From Rhodococcus tukisamuensis NBRC 100609 (GTDB lineage: Bacteria; Actinomycetota; Actinomycetes; Mycobacteriales; Mycobacteriaceae): a stretch of 64,000 nt of DNA. Below, one piece after another: positions 44,573-53,200 of this stretch. The notes beneath the pieces are model-generated. The model was not told the origin of the DNA. It ran no database searches and worked only from the letters and a program-made list of their open reading frames with translations. The stretch covers positions 36,709-100,708 of the forward strand of contig NZ_BCXG01000016.1 of the NCBI RefSeq assembly GCF_001894985.1, read 5' to 3'. The number at the start of each line of letters is the position of its first letter. Position 1 is the first letter of the stretch. Position numbers and translations under genes: made by a program.

Positions 44573-45779
44573 TTCCGAGATCCTCCAAGAGCTGTTTCCA
44601 GTAGTTCAGTGCCTCGACCCCGGTCGGGACGAGAATCGGGTCGTCGACCACCGGCGGACCGATCTCGGTGCCCGGCGTGGTCGCATTCTGCAGGCCGAGA
44701 CCGTTGGGGCGGGGCGCATTTCGGGCGCCGCGGGTCGACAGGTTCTCACCGGGCGGGCAGTAGTAGGTGAGGTTCGGTTCCACGGGCGTCATGTCGCCGA
44801 GCGCCCGGCGCGTCGTGTCGTAGTTGCACACCGGGCCCTGGGTGGCGACGAGGGAGAAGTCCGCGCGGTTGCCCTTGACGATCGACTCGAGCTTGCCGAG
44901 GCCGTCGGGCAACGCGACGAGGCCGGCGGCCAGGGAGTCACTGCGGTCGGAGATCACCGGGGCCACCGTGACCAGATTCGCGAGCACGGACCCGAAGGTG
45001 TCGTGGTAGCGGTCGAAGAGTTGCCGCGCTTTGCGCAGCGCCGGTGGCGCGGTGTCGGTGAGGTACACCAGCACCGGCGCGTTGGAGTCGAGTTGCTCGG
45101 TGAAGTTCCGGGCCGCACCCATGCCGCGCACCAACGAGTCCGACTGTCCGGCCATCGAATCCACCAGGTCCGCGGTCCGTTCGAGCAGCGACCGCAGCGT
45201 CGGGGCCTGGTCGTCGAGTTGCGCGGACAGTGCGTCGCCGTTGGCGATCAAGCTCGCCATGCTGGGCCCGAGTCCGTCGAACGACGCCCCGAGTTCGGTC
45301 CCGATGTCGCTGATCGCCTGCGGGTCGATGCCCTCGAGCAGTCGGTTCGCCTGCAGCATCAGCTCACCCATCTGCACCGGCTGCCGGTCCTGCGGCACCG
45401 CGAGTTCGTCACCGGTGGCGAGGAAGGGCCCGTCACCGGTGTTGGGGAAGATGTCCACGTTCTGAATGCCGGCGGCGGTCCCCATCCCGATCTTCGCGAT
45501 GCTGTCGCGCGGGATCTCGGTACCCGGGTCCAGGTCGAACTCGACTCTGGCCCCGTGGCTCTCCGGGTCGAGCGAGACGCCCGCCACCCGGCCGACCATG
45601 ACGCCGCGATAGGTGACGCTGGTGCCGGCCGTCACGCCGAGGGCGTCCGCCATCCGGGCGTGCACCCGGATCGGGGTGCCGAATGCCTGCGGACCGAGCA
45701 CGTAGTTGATGCCGAACGGGATCACGATCGCCGAGGTGATCGCGAACAGGATCAGCTGGACCAGCGTCAGGCGCCTCAT
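44562..45779 (-). CDS. mceF: Mce family protein MceF
   Basis: A 405-residue lipid-transport subunit. An N-terminal membrane anchor (LVQLILFAITSAIVIPFGINYVL, about residues 5-28) is followed by the MCE domain (about 36-115, with VTYRGVMVGRVAGVSLDP) and a long helical tail with a low-complexity C-terminus. Mce proteins form a periplasmic hexameric tunnel for lipids; the A-F set here supplies one subunit each. Start overlaps the mceE stop. Confidence 0.9.
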   Translation of the reverse strand: MRRLTLVQLILFAITSAIVIPFGINYVLGPQAFGTPIRVHARMADALGVTAGTSVTYRGVMVGRVAGVSLDPESHGARVEFDLDPGTEIPRDSIAKIGMGTAAGIQNVDIFPNTGDGPFLATGDELAVPQDRQPVQMGELMLQANRLLEGIDPQAISDIGTELGASFDGLGPSMASLIANGDALSAQLDDQAPTLRSLLERTADLVDSMAGQSDSLVRGMGAARNFTEQLDSNAPVLVYLTDTAPPALRKARQLFDRYHDTFGSVLANLVTVAPVISDRSDSLAAGLVALPDGLGKLESIVKGNRADFSLVATQGPVCNYDTTRRALGDMTPVEPNLTYYCPPGENLSTRGARNAPRPNGLGLQNATTPGTEIGPPVVDDPILVPTGVEALNYWKQLLEDLGNGK

Positions 45780-46852
45780 CGCGGACCTCCGGAGAGCAGG
45801 GCCTGCAGGGTGCCCGGAGGCTGCGTGGCCGGGCCGGCCGGCAACGCTCCCCCGGTCAGGAGCGTGTCGATCACGCCGGGGACGTCGAGCGCGCCGTTGA
45901 ACACCAGGTAGTCACCCTTCACCGCGCGGCCGAAGTTGCCCAGGAAGGTGTTCATGTTGGTCAGCGTCGAGCCGATCTCGGAGTTGAACGAGGCGAGCGA
46001 GCCGAGGACGGTGGACGCGTCCTGCAGGAGCCCATCCAGGCCCTGCGGCGAGTCCGCCAGGATCGCGTTGGCACTGGCCGCCAGCTGTGCGCTCGAGTCG
46101 AGCAGCGCGGCGATCGTGTCCCGCTGCTCGCCGAGCACCCGTACGGCCCCCGGCAGCGCGTCGAGGTAACCGTCGATGACGCCCTGCTGCGCGGCCAGCT
46201 GCCCTGACACCCGCGCCGCGAGGTCGAGTGCGTTCTCGAAGTCCTGCTGGTTCGCCGTGGCCGTCCCGAGCAGGGCGCTCATCGTGGCCGTCAGCCCGCG
46301 CACCTCACCGGAGCGGCCGCCGAACGCCTTGTCGAGTTCGACCACGACGGTCCGCATCTGGCTGATCCCGCTGCCGCTGAGGACGGTGCCCATCGTCGCC
46401 AGCGCGCTCTCGATCTGGGGCCCGATCTCGGTGTGGGACACGGAGATCACGTCCCCATCCCGCAGGGTCCGCGAGGACGGCCGGTCGGGGACGACGAGCC
46501 GGACGAAGGGGCTGCCCAGCGCGGACGGCAGCTCCACCGACGCGTCGACGTTGTCGGGCAGCTCGGCGGCGGTCGCCAGGCTCAGTCGGACGCTCGCGCC
46601 GACGGTATCGGTCGCCAGGTTGGCGACCCGGCCGATCACCTGCTGGCCGTTGCGCACGTCCGCGCCGAGCAGGAGTCGGTCGGCGTTCGCCAGCTGCAGG
46701 GTCACCTCGTAGGCCGGGCCGTCCGCGGACCGCCCCAGCGGCAGGTCCTGCATGCCTAACCCGCAGCCACTGAGCAGCAGGCACCCGGTTCCGGTGGCCG
46801 CCAGGCGCCGCCACCGCCGGCCGCGGGTGATGCTGCTTGATCGCGGAGTCAT
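45776..46852 (-). CDS. mceE: Mce family lipoprotein MceE (LprK-like)
   Basis: A 358-residue lipoprotein subunit. The Arg-rich N-terminus leads into a lipobox, CLLLSGC, whose Cys at about residue 30 is the lipidation site; MceE is the usual lipoprotein of mce operons. The MCE domain covers about residues 45-125 (NGQQVIGRVANLATD, SALGSPFVRLVVP). Helical repeats follow. It starts within the mceD stop (ATGA at 46852). Confidence 0.9.
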   Translation of the reverse strand: MTPRSSSITRGRRWRRLAATGTGCLLLSGCGLGMQDLPLGRSADGPAYEVTLQLANADRLLLGADVRNGQQVIGRVANLATDTVGASVRLSLATAAELPDNVDASVELPSALGSPFVRLVVPDRPSSRTLRDGDVISVSHTEIGPQIESALATMGTVLSGSGISQMRTVVVELDKAFGGRSGEVRGLTATMSALLGTATANQQDFENALDLAARVSGQLAAQQGVIDGYLDALPGAVRVLGEQRDTIAALLDSSAQLAASANAILADSPQGLDGLLQDASTVLGSLASFNSEIGSTLTNMNTFLGNFGRAVKGDYLVFNGALDVPGVIDTLLTGGALPAGPATQPPGTLQALLSGGPR

Positions 46853-48009
46853 CAGTTCCCCTTCGGTGCCACGGCGCCGCCGGTGATCGCCGAGACGATG
46901 CCGAGCGGGTCGGATGCGCTGACCGGGAACGAGATCGGGTTGGTCAGCCCGGCGCCGGTGCACAGCGGCATCGGGTACTGCTTGCAGAGCGGCTCGGCGA
47001 CCGCAAACTGGGTCAACGCGGTGGAGACGTTGAGCCGGATCCGGCCCCGGTCGTCGTCGCCGACGGACCGGGACAGGTTCTGCATCAACAGCGGGACGAC
47101 GTCCATGAACTCCGCGAGGCCCGACTGGTTGGCCGCCAGCACGTCGCCGAGTGCCGCGGCGTTGCCCGCGACCGCCCCGATGTCTTCGCCGTGGCCGGCC
47201 ATGAAGGTGTTCATCTGGTCCAGGACGACACGCAGGTCCCGCAGCGGGGCGCCGATGTCGACCTGCTGGGCCGACCACTCGTCGCCGAGCTCGCCGAGTC
47301 CCGAGACGAGGCTGTCCAGGCTCACCTGCCGGGCGTCGAGCGCGGTCATCAGCGTGTTGAGGTTCTCGACGAGGGCACCGATGTCCTCGGCGCGCGCGCC
47401 GACCACACCCGTTGCGGTACTGAGGTTCGTGATCGCCGTGTTGAACTGCTCACCCCGGCCCCTCCAGCCGTTGGCCGCGTCGGTGACCAGGTCCCCGATC
47501 TGCCCGTCCTTGCCGCCGAGCGCGTCGGTGAGGGTGCTGAGGCTGCCCATCAGTCCGTCGAAGTCGATCGGCGCGTGGGTGCGCTCGACCGGGATCTGCG
47601 CGCCGTCCTCGAGCAGCGGGCCGCTCCGGTAGGTGGGGCCGAGTTCCACGTGCCGATCGCTGATGACCGACGGGTTGAGCACGTACGCATTGGCGTCGGC
47701 GGGCAGTTGGACGTCGTCGGGCATGGACAGCGTCACCCGGACCGTGGTGCCGCGGGGCGCCACCTCGGTCACCGTCCCGACCGGGACCCCGAGGACGGTG
47801 ACCGTGCTGCCGACGAAGATGCCGTTGACGTAACCGAAGTCCGCGTAGACGGTCCTGGTCCGGTCGGTGCCGCCGAAGACGAACCAGCCGGCGGCCGCCA
47901 CAGCCGCGACGAGCAGGAGCGCGGTCGCGACCTTCGGCCACCGCCGGCCGCCGGACCCGGTCTGGGTGGAGTCGGCCTGGTTGGAGTCGGTCTGCGCAGC
48001 CGTGTTCAT
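46852..48009 (-). CDS. mceD: Mce family protein MceD
   Basis: A 385-residue subunit. A Gln/Thr-rich N-terminus is followed by a membrane helix (VATALLLVAAVAAAGWFVFG, about 26-45), the MCE domain (about 50-130, with VYADFGYVNGIFVGSTVTVL and GTVTEVAPRGTTVRV) and a helical tail. It starts within the mceC stop (ATGA at 48009); a longer ORF to 48087 overlaps mceC further and has no added homology. Confidence 0.9.
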   Translation of the reverse strand: MNTAAQTDSNQADSTQTGSGGRRWPKVATALLLVAAVAAAGWFVFGGTDRTRTVYADFGYVNGIFVGSTVTVLGVPVGTVTEVAPRGTTVRVTLSMPDDVQLPADANAYVLNPSVISDRHVELGPTYRSGPLLEDGAQIPVERTHAPIDFDGLMGSLSTLTDALGGKDGQIGDLVTDAANGWRGRGEQFNTAITNLSTATGVVGARAEDIGALVENLNTLMTALDARQVSLDSLVSGLGELGDEWSAQQVDIGAPLRDLRVVLDQMNTFMAGHGEDIGAVAGNAAALGDVLAANQSGLAEFMDVVPLLMQNLSRSVGDDDRGRIRLNVSTALTQFAVAEPLCKQYPMPLCTGAGLTNPISFPVSASDPLGIVSAITGGAVAPKGN

Positions 48010-49052
48010 TTGCACCCCTGCATCACTCCGATGGCGCACAGCATGTTGTCCGGGATGACCGCGGACGGCGCCGTGACGTCGGTCCACGGCCCGTTGCCTG
48101 TCGCGTCCGTCGCCGAGCGCAGGGCCGGCGGCAGCCGCTTCATGACCTGGTCGATGTTGCCGGCGTTGGCCTTCAGCGTGCCGGTGACCGCGGTGAGGTT
48201 CACGACCAGCTGGTCGAACTCGGCGTCGTGCTCGGTGAGGGACGTCGACGCGGTGGCGAGGACGTAGCCGAGGTTGTCCACCAACTCGGTCAGGGCTTGC
48301 TTGCGCACGGCCAGGATCTCGACCAGCGTCTGCGCGTTCGACAGTGTCGTTGCCAGCGAGTCACCTTGGCGGACAAGCAGGTCCGAGATCGACCGCGACA
48401 CGGTGAGCAGATGGTCGACCTGCTCACCGTTGCGCGCGAAGGCGGCAGACGCCCCGCTCAGTCCCGCCAGGGTCTTGCCGAGTTGCTCCGAGTCGCTCGG
48501 AATCACCTGCTGCAGTGACGACAACATCGCCTTCATCGCCTCGGTGTCGACACCCTGGGCCGCCGCGGTCGCGTCACGGCCGACGTCGTCGAGGCTGTAG
48601 GGCACGGTGGTCCGGGCGAGCGGGACGAGGTTCGTGCCGTCGTCGATGCCGCCCGGCACCACCTCCAGGTAGCGCTTGCCGAGCACCGTCTTCAGCCGCA
48701 CGGTCGCGGTGGTCTGGTTTCCGAGCGGCTGCCGGTCGTCCAGCCGGAAGTCGACCCGCACGTGGTCGCCGGCCAGCACGACGGCTTCGACGCGTCCGGC
48801 GGGCACCCCCGCGACGTACACCGGGTCACCGCCGGAAAGGCCACTCGCATTGTCGAGTTCGGCCACGTAGGGGCTGGTTCGCATCTGGTACCAGACCTTC
48901 GGGACCCCGATGGCCACGGCGAGGCCGGTGACCAGCAGCACGATGCCCAGCGTGCCCAGTGCCAGCGGCGTACCGCTGTTGGCGCGTCGCTCGCCCCGGA
49001 ACAGGAACAGGTAGATCCCGACGCCGATGTCGATCAGCTTGACCAGGAACAT
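48006..49052 (-). CDS. mceC: Mce family protein MceC
   Basis: A 348-residue subunit. It has an early hydrophobic stretch (LVKLIDIGVGIYLFLF) and a second one (LGTLGIVLLVTGLAVAIGV, about 33-51) before the MCE domain (about 60-140, with DPVYVAGVPAGRVEAV and TVLGKRYLEVVPGG). The tail ends in two Cys residues near the C-terminus (MLCAIGVMQGCK), probably a disulfide as in other Mce tails. It follows mceB with a 40-nt gap, the widest space within mceA-F. Confidence 0.9.
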   Translation of the reverse strand: MFLVKLIDIGVGIYLFLFRGERRANSGTPLALGTLGIVLLVTGLAVAIGVPKVWYQMRTSPYVAELDNASGLSGGDPVYVAGVPAGRVEAVVLAGDHVRVDFRLDDRQPLGNQTTATVRLKTVLGKRYLEVVPGGIDDGTNLVPLARTTVPYSLDDVGRDATAAAQGVDTEAMKAMLSSLQQVIPSDSEQLGKTLAGLSGASAAFARNGEQVDHLLTVSRSISDLLVRQGDSLATTLSNAQTLVEILAVRKQALTELVDNLGYVLATASTSLTEHDAEFDQLVVNLTAVTGTLKANAGNIDQVMKRLPPALRSATDATGNGPWTDVTAPSAVIPDNMLCAIGVMQGCK

Positions 49053-49092
49053 CTCAGCCCCTCACCCCCCGCGACCCGACCCACCCGGCACC

Positions 49093-50139
49093 TCACGAGC
49101 ACACCGGAGAATGCGTGGGGCCGAAGATGTTCGCTTCCAGATCGCCCGCTTTCAGGGTGAAGTTGCAGAGGTAGAGATTGACGAATCCGCCGTAGCTGCC
49201 GATCCGGTTGATCGAGTTGGCAAAGTCCGGCATCTTGGCGACGAAGGCGTTGAACTCGTCGGTGCTGGCGATCCAGCTGTCGGTCACCGACTTCAGGTCG
49301 CTCACCGACCGGCCGAATGCCCCGTTGGACCGGGCCATCGCCGCCGCCAGCGACGCCAGGGCCTGGTTGCCGTCGCCCAGCAGCGCGACGAACTGGTCGT
49401 TGCTCCCGACGATCGAGGTGCTGAGCCCGCTCAGGCCGGCCATCAGCTCCTCGAGCTGAGGCTGCCGGGCGTCGACGGAGCCGAGCAGCGACCCCAGGTT
49501 GGTGACGAGCTGCGCCATCACGTCCTTCCGGTCGTCCAGGCTCGAACTCACCGCTCCGATCTGGGTCAGGAGGGTCGCGACGGCCTCGCCCTGACCGTCG
49601 AAGGTCAGGACGAAAGTCCGGGTGAGTGCGTTGACCTGGTCCGGGTCCAGTGCGTCGAAGAGTGGCCTGAAGCCGTTCATGAGCGCGGTCAGGTCCACCG
49701 GGGGCGTGGTCCGGGTGAGCGGGACGACCTCCCCCGGCCGCAGCGTCCGTGCCGGGTCGCCGGCCGCGTTGTCGTTGGCGCCGCCGAGCGGGGGCGTGAG
49801 CGCGATGTACCGCGCGCCGAGCATGTCGCCGTACCGGACCGCGGCGGTCAGCCCGCGCGAGAGCGCGTAGCCGGACTCGACCTCGATGTCGACCACCGCC
49901 TTGCTGGTACCGCCGCCCGCGTCGGCGAACGCGATGGAGTCGACCCGGCCGACGCGGACGCCGGCCAGTGTCACCGCGTTGCCGGGGCCCAGACCCTCGA
50001 CGTCGGTGAACTCCACCGTGTACCTCTCCGTGTCGCCGCGCACCGGGACCGACAGCGTGTTCGCGACGAGCACGGCACAGACCCCGCCCACCGCGCAGAA
50101 CCCCACCGCCTTCACGATCGGTACCCACCCGAGCTTCAC
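49093..50139 (-). CDS. mceB: Mce family protein MceB
   Basis: A 348-residue subunit with an N-terminal helix (AVGFCAVGGVCAVLVANTL, about 11-29), the MCE domain (about 36-120, with NAVTLAGVRVGRVDSIAF and GDMLGARYIALTPP) and a helical tail ending in FGPTHSPVCS. The GTG at 50139 is chosen because it overlaps the mceA stop (GTGA) and begins at the usual distance from the helix; the much longer open frame upstream is the mceA gene in another frame. Confidence 0.88.
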   Translation of the reverse strand: MKLGWVPIVKAVGFCAVGGVCAVLVANTLSVPVRGDTERYTVEFTDVEGLGPGNAVTLAGVRVGRVDSIAFADAGGGTSKAVVDIEVESGYALSRGLTAAVRYGDMLGARYIALTPPLGGANDNAAGDPARTLRPGEVVPLTRTTPPVDLTALMNGFRPLFDALDPDQVNALTRTFVLTFDGQGEAVATLLTQIGAVSSSLDDRKDVMAQLVTNLGSLLGSVDARQPQLEELMAGLSGLSTSIVGSNDQFVALLGDGNQALASLAAAMARSNGAFGRSVSDLKSVTDSWIASTDEFNAFVAKMPDFANSINRIGSYGGFVNLYLCNFTLKAGDLEANIFGPTHSPVCS

Positions 50140-51359
50140 CGGACCGTCACCTCGTTCCCGCGTACCAGCGGACCGAGCATGACGACGGTGGCCGGGTTCG
50201 GGGCCGCGTCCGGCTCCGCCGTCGCACCGAGCACCTGGTCCTGCAGGTACTCGAGCACCGACGCCTCCCGTACCCCGTCGACCACGTCGCTCGGGCCCGG
50301 TGCGGCGGGCGCCGCCGCGCTGCCCACGCACCCCGTGCTGGTCTCGGCGCCGTACCGCGGGCAGTCCGACGCGTCGTAGGGCAGCGGGTCGGAGAAGGTC
50401 GCGACCGTGGTGATGTCGAACTTCCCCGTGGAGAACACCCGGGCGCCGGCCGCCCCGAACGAGTTCGCCTTGGCCAACGTATCTACCAGCCCCGCGGGGT
50501 TGGCCGCGGTTGTCGCCAGGATCGTTCCCGTCGAGTTCAGCACGGTGGTGATCCGCTCACGCTGCTCACCGACGAACGCGGTTGCCACAGAGGCGAACCC
50601 GGCGGCGGACCCGAACGTGGCCGCCACGCCGTCGCGGTGGGTGACCAGGTTCTGCGACACCGAGGTCGCCGCGGAGAGCGTCGCGATCACATCGGGGGTG
50701 GCGGCCTCGAGAGCCTGCATCACCGACCTGAACTCCGGTGTGGCGTCGAGAAGCCGCTGCGCCGCCGGCATCAGGGTCCGGGACGCGGAGTCGAGCCGGT
50801 CGACGATCCGGCCGATCGTCTCGCCGCGCCCGTCGAGGGCCTTGCCGAGCTCGGTGAGCGCGGTCTGCATCTTCTGTGGCTGCATGTGGTCGAGCACGTC
50901 GATGACCTTGGTGTAGACGCCGTAGAGCGCCACCGCCTCGGGGCCGGTGTCCACCCCGATCTCGGCACCGTCCGACAGGCTCGACGAGCCGGTCGCGGTC
51001 GGGTCGTCGACGAGCTGGATGTAGATGTCCCCGAAGAACGTTCGCGGAACCACCCGGGCCAGCACCGTGGCGGGGATCAGCGAGATCGAATCCGAGTCGA
51101 TCTGCAGGCGCACCGTGGACGACGTGCTACCCGAGTCGATTCCGGAGATCCGTCCGACGTTGACGCCGGAGTAGCGCACGGGCGCCTCACCGCTGATCAG
51201 TCCGGCGGTCGCCGGAATGGCCACGAAGACCTCGGGGTCGCGGTGCAGCGAACCCGATCCGCGCATCACCATCGCCGCGGCGATCGCCGTGACGGCGATC
51301 GCCGCGAGCACCCCCCGCAGCGCGAGGGCGGCCCGACTGCGCCCGGTGAACTGGTCCAT
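50136..51359 (-). CDS. mceA: Mce family protein MceA
   Basis: A 407-residue first Mce subunit. A basic N-terminus and membrane helix (ALALRGVLAAIAVTAIAAAM, about 11-30) are followed by the MCE domain (about 38-120, with VRYSGVNVGRISGID and VVPRTFFGDIYIQLVD), a helical region and a Pro/Ala-rich tail with a Cys pair (DASDCPRYG...TGCVG). It starts inside the yrbEB stop codon, so permease and Mce subunits are coupled. Confidence 0.9.
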   Translation of the reverse strand: MDQFTGRSRAALALRGVLAAIAVTAIAAAMVMRGSGSLHRDPEVFVAIPATAGLISGEAPVRYSGVNVGRISGIDSGSTSSTVRLQIDSDSISLIPATVLARVVPRTFFGDIYIQLVDDPTATGSSSLSDGAEIGVDTGPEAVALYGVYTKVIDVLDHMQPQKMQTALTELGKALDGRGETIGRIVDRLDSASRTLMPAAQRLLDATPEFRSVMQALEAATPDVIATLSAATSVSQNLVTHRDGVAATFGSAAGFASVATAFVGEQRERITTVLNSTGTILATTAANPAGLVDTLAKANSFGAAGARVFSTGKFDITTVATFSDPLPYDASDCPRYGAETSTGCVGSAAAPAAPGPSDVVDGVREASVLEYLQDQVLGATAEPDAAPNPATVVMLGPLVRGNEVTVR

Positions 51360-52216
51360 CAGAATCCCGTTCCCGGGATCTGCGGGACCAGGCCCCACAA
51401 CGCAAAGGTCATCAGCACGTCCAGCACACCGATCGCCAGGATCGCCGTCCGCAGCGCCCGGCCGGCGGCCTGGCCCACCCCGGCGGGCCCACCGGCGGCG
51501 AAGTAGCCGTAGGAGCAGTGCACGAGGGACACCACCGCCGCGAAGACGACGGCCTTGAGCGCGGAGTACAGCAGGTCCTGCGGGGCGAGTGCCAGGTGGA
51601 AGAAGTAGTCGTAGGTGCCCGCCGAGGCGCCACCGAAGAACACGATCACCAGCCGCGTCGACAGGTAGCTGGCAAGCAGACCGATCATGAAGATGGGCAG
51701 CACGCACACCATGGCCGCGAGGACGCGGGTGCCGGCCAGGAACGGAATGGACCGGATTGCCATCGCATCGAGCGCGTCGATCTCGTCCGAGATCCGCATG
51801 GCGCCGATCTGGGCGGTGAATCCGGTGCCGACCTTGGCGGCCAGCGCGATTGCGACGACGACGGGGGCGAGCTCGCGGGTGTTCGCGATCGCCGACAGCA
51901 TGCCGGACATGGTGGTCATACCGACCAGTTCCAGGCCGCGCTGGGTCTCGACGCCGAGCATCATCGCCGCGGCCAGTGACATCGCGAACACGATGCCGAT
52001 GGTGCCGCCGCCCGAGAGCAGCGAGTTGGTCCCGAAGCTGATCTCGCTGATCTGTGCGAGCACGTGCTTGCGGTACTTGAGCAGGGCGAAGGGGACGGAC
52101 GCCAGCGTCCGGTAGAAGAAGGTGACGTGGCGGCCGACGTCCACCAGGCCGCCGTAGGCCGACCGGACCGGGCGCGCGGCGCGCTGCAGCCGGTGTACGG
52201 CGTCGACCACCGCCAT
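51359..52216 (-). CDS. yrbEB: YrbE-type (MlaE-family) Mce permease B
   Basis: A 285-residue inner-membrane permease with about six helices. The MlaE/YrbE signature is present as ISDEIDALDAMAIRSIPFLAGTR, in place of the EExDAL(E)VMGI form in its partner. It pairs with YrbEA under the Mce hexamer; the ATPase (MceG/Mkl) that drives such complexes is normally encoded elsewhere and none is in this window. ATG at 52216 overlaps the yrbEA stop; the longer frame to 53098 is out-of-frame shadow of yrbEA. Confidence 0.93.
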   Translation of the reverse strand: MAVVDAVHRLQRAARPVRSAYGGLVDVGRHVTFFYRTLASVPFALLKYRKHVLAQISEISFGTNSLLSGGGTIGIVFAMSLAAAMMLGVETQRGLELVGMTTMSGMLSAIANTRELAPVVVAIALAAKVGTGFTAQIGAMRISDEIDALDAMAIRSIPFLAGTRVLAAMVCVLPIFMIGLLASYLSTRLVIVFFGGASAGTYDYFFHLALAPQDLLYSALKAVVFAAVVSLVHCSYGYFAAGGPAGVGQAAGRALRTAILAIGVLDVLMTFALWGLVPQIPGTGF

Positions 52217-53025
52217 CAGTACGACCCCACGGCCGGCACGATGACCGTGTACAGCGCGGAGAGCGCGGCGTTGACGACGAACACCAGCGCGAAGGCGATC
52301 ACCACCGCCTCGTTGACCGAGTCCGCGACGCCCCGCGGGCCGCCCTTGGTGTGCAGGCCCTTGAAGGTGGCCACCAGCGTGGAGGTGAGACCGAAGACCG
52401 CGGCCTTCACGAGGGCCATGACGAAGTCCGACGTCCTGCCGTACTGACTGAACGTGGCCATGAACGTTCCGGCCGGAAGATGTTGGACGTAGATGTGATA
52501 GAGGTAGCAGGCCAGGACGCCGCCGAAGGTCACCATCGAGCACAGCGCCAGCGAGACCACCACGGCGGCGACCAGTCTCGGGGCCACCAGGCGCTCGACG
52601 ACGTCGATGCCCATCACCTCGAGTGCGTCCACCTCCTCGCGGATCTTCCTCGACCCCAGGTCGGTGCAGATCGCCGAACCGGCCACACCGGCCATCATCA
52701 GCGCACAGACCAGCGCGGCGGCCTGCCCGACGACGATGAACGCGACCACCGCCCCCGAATACCCACCGGCCCCGATGCGGCCGGCGAGCTCGCCCACCGA
52801 GACCGCGATGAACACCCCGATCGGGATCATCAGCAACAGGGACGGACCGGTGCTGACCCGGCCGATGAACAGGACCTGGGTCACCGTCTCGCTCAACGAG
52901 AGTCGGCGTCGCAGCAGCGCGCGGAGCAGCGCGACCAGGGCCTGGACCGAGAACCCGATCAGGTAGCCCCCCTGGGTCGCGACGTCGCGCGCGGGCCCCT
53001 TGGCCGTGGGCAGTTCGTAGGTCAT
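52216..53025 (-). CDS. yrbEA: YrbE-type (MlaE-family) Mce permease A
   Basis: A 269-residue permease and the first gene of the mce block. It contains REEVDALEVMGIDVVERLVAPRL, the canonical MlaE/YrbE motif, and about six membrane helices. The ATG at 53025 is preferred over a GTG at 53091: homology begins there and GGGGATCGCGGAG precedes it. Upstream is a 175-bp gap from the fadD stop that contains a putative operator (53094-53109), so transcription may begin both here and at fadD. Confidence 0.92.
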   Translation of the reverse strand: MTYELPTAKGPARDVATQGGYLIGFSVQALVALLRALLRRRLSLSETVTQVLFIGRVSTGPSLLLMIPIGVFIAVSVGELAGRIGAGGYSGAVVAFIVVGQAAALVCALMMAGVAGSAICTDLGSRKIREEVDALEVMGIDVVERLVAPRLVAAVVVSLALCSMVTFGGVLACYLYHIYVQHLPAGTFMATFSQYGRTSDFVMALVKAAVFGLTSTLVATFKGLHTKGGPRGVADSVNEAVVIAFALVFVVNAALSALYTVIVPAVGSY

Positions 53026-53093
53026 CTCCGCGATCCCCTTCGCATCTCCCACCCCTCCCCTGTCGGTGAAGCGTGTCACAACGGGTGTCACGG

Positions 53094-53117
53094 ATCAACA
53101 GTTATGTGAACCGCTAT
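53094..53117. promoter_or_regulatory. Putative operator upstream of yrbEA
   Basis: The inverse strand reads TCACATAACTGTTGAT (53109-53094), 11 of 16 matches to the site before fadD. On the plus strand AACAGTTAT (53097-53105) is echoed by AACCGCTAT (53109-53117), a 12-bp-spaced imperfect direct repeat. It is 70-90 bp upstream of the start, where a repressor would act. Confidence 0.45.
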
Positions 53118-53200
53118 TCTCATCGTGACTCACCGCCGATGCCGCCGGCCGAGCCGCGGGTGCGACCCGGCCGGCATCACGATCGGGCAACCACGTCGCG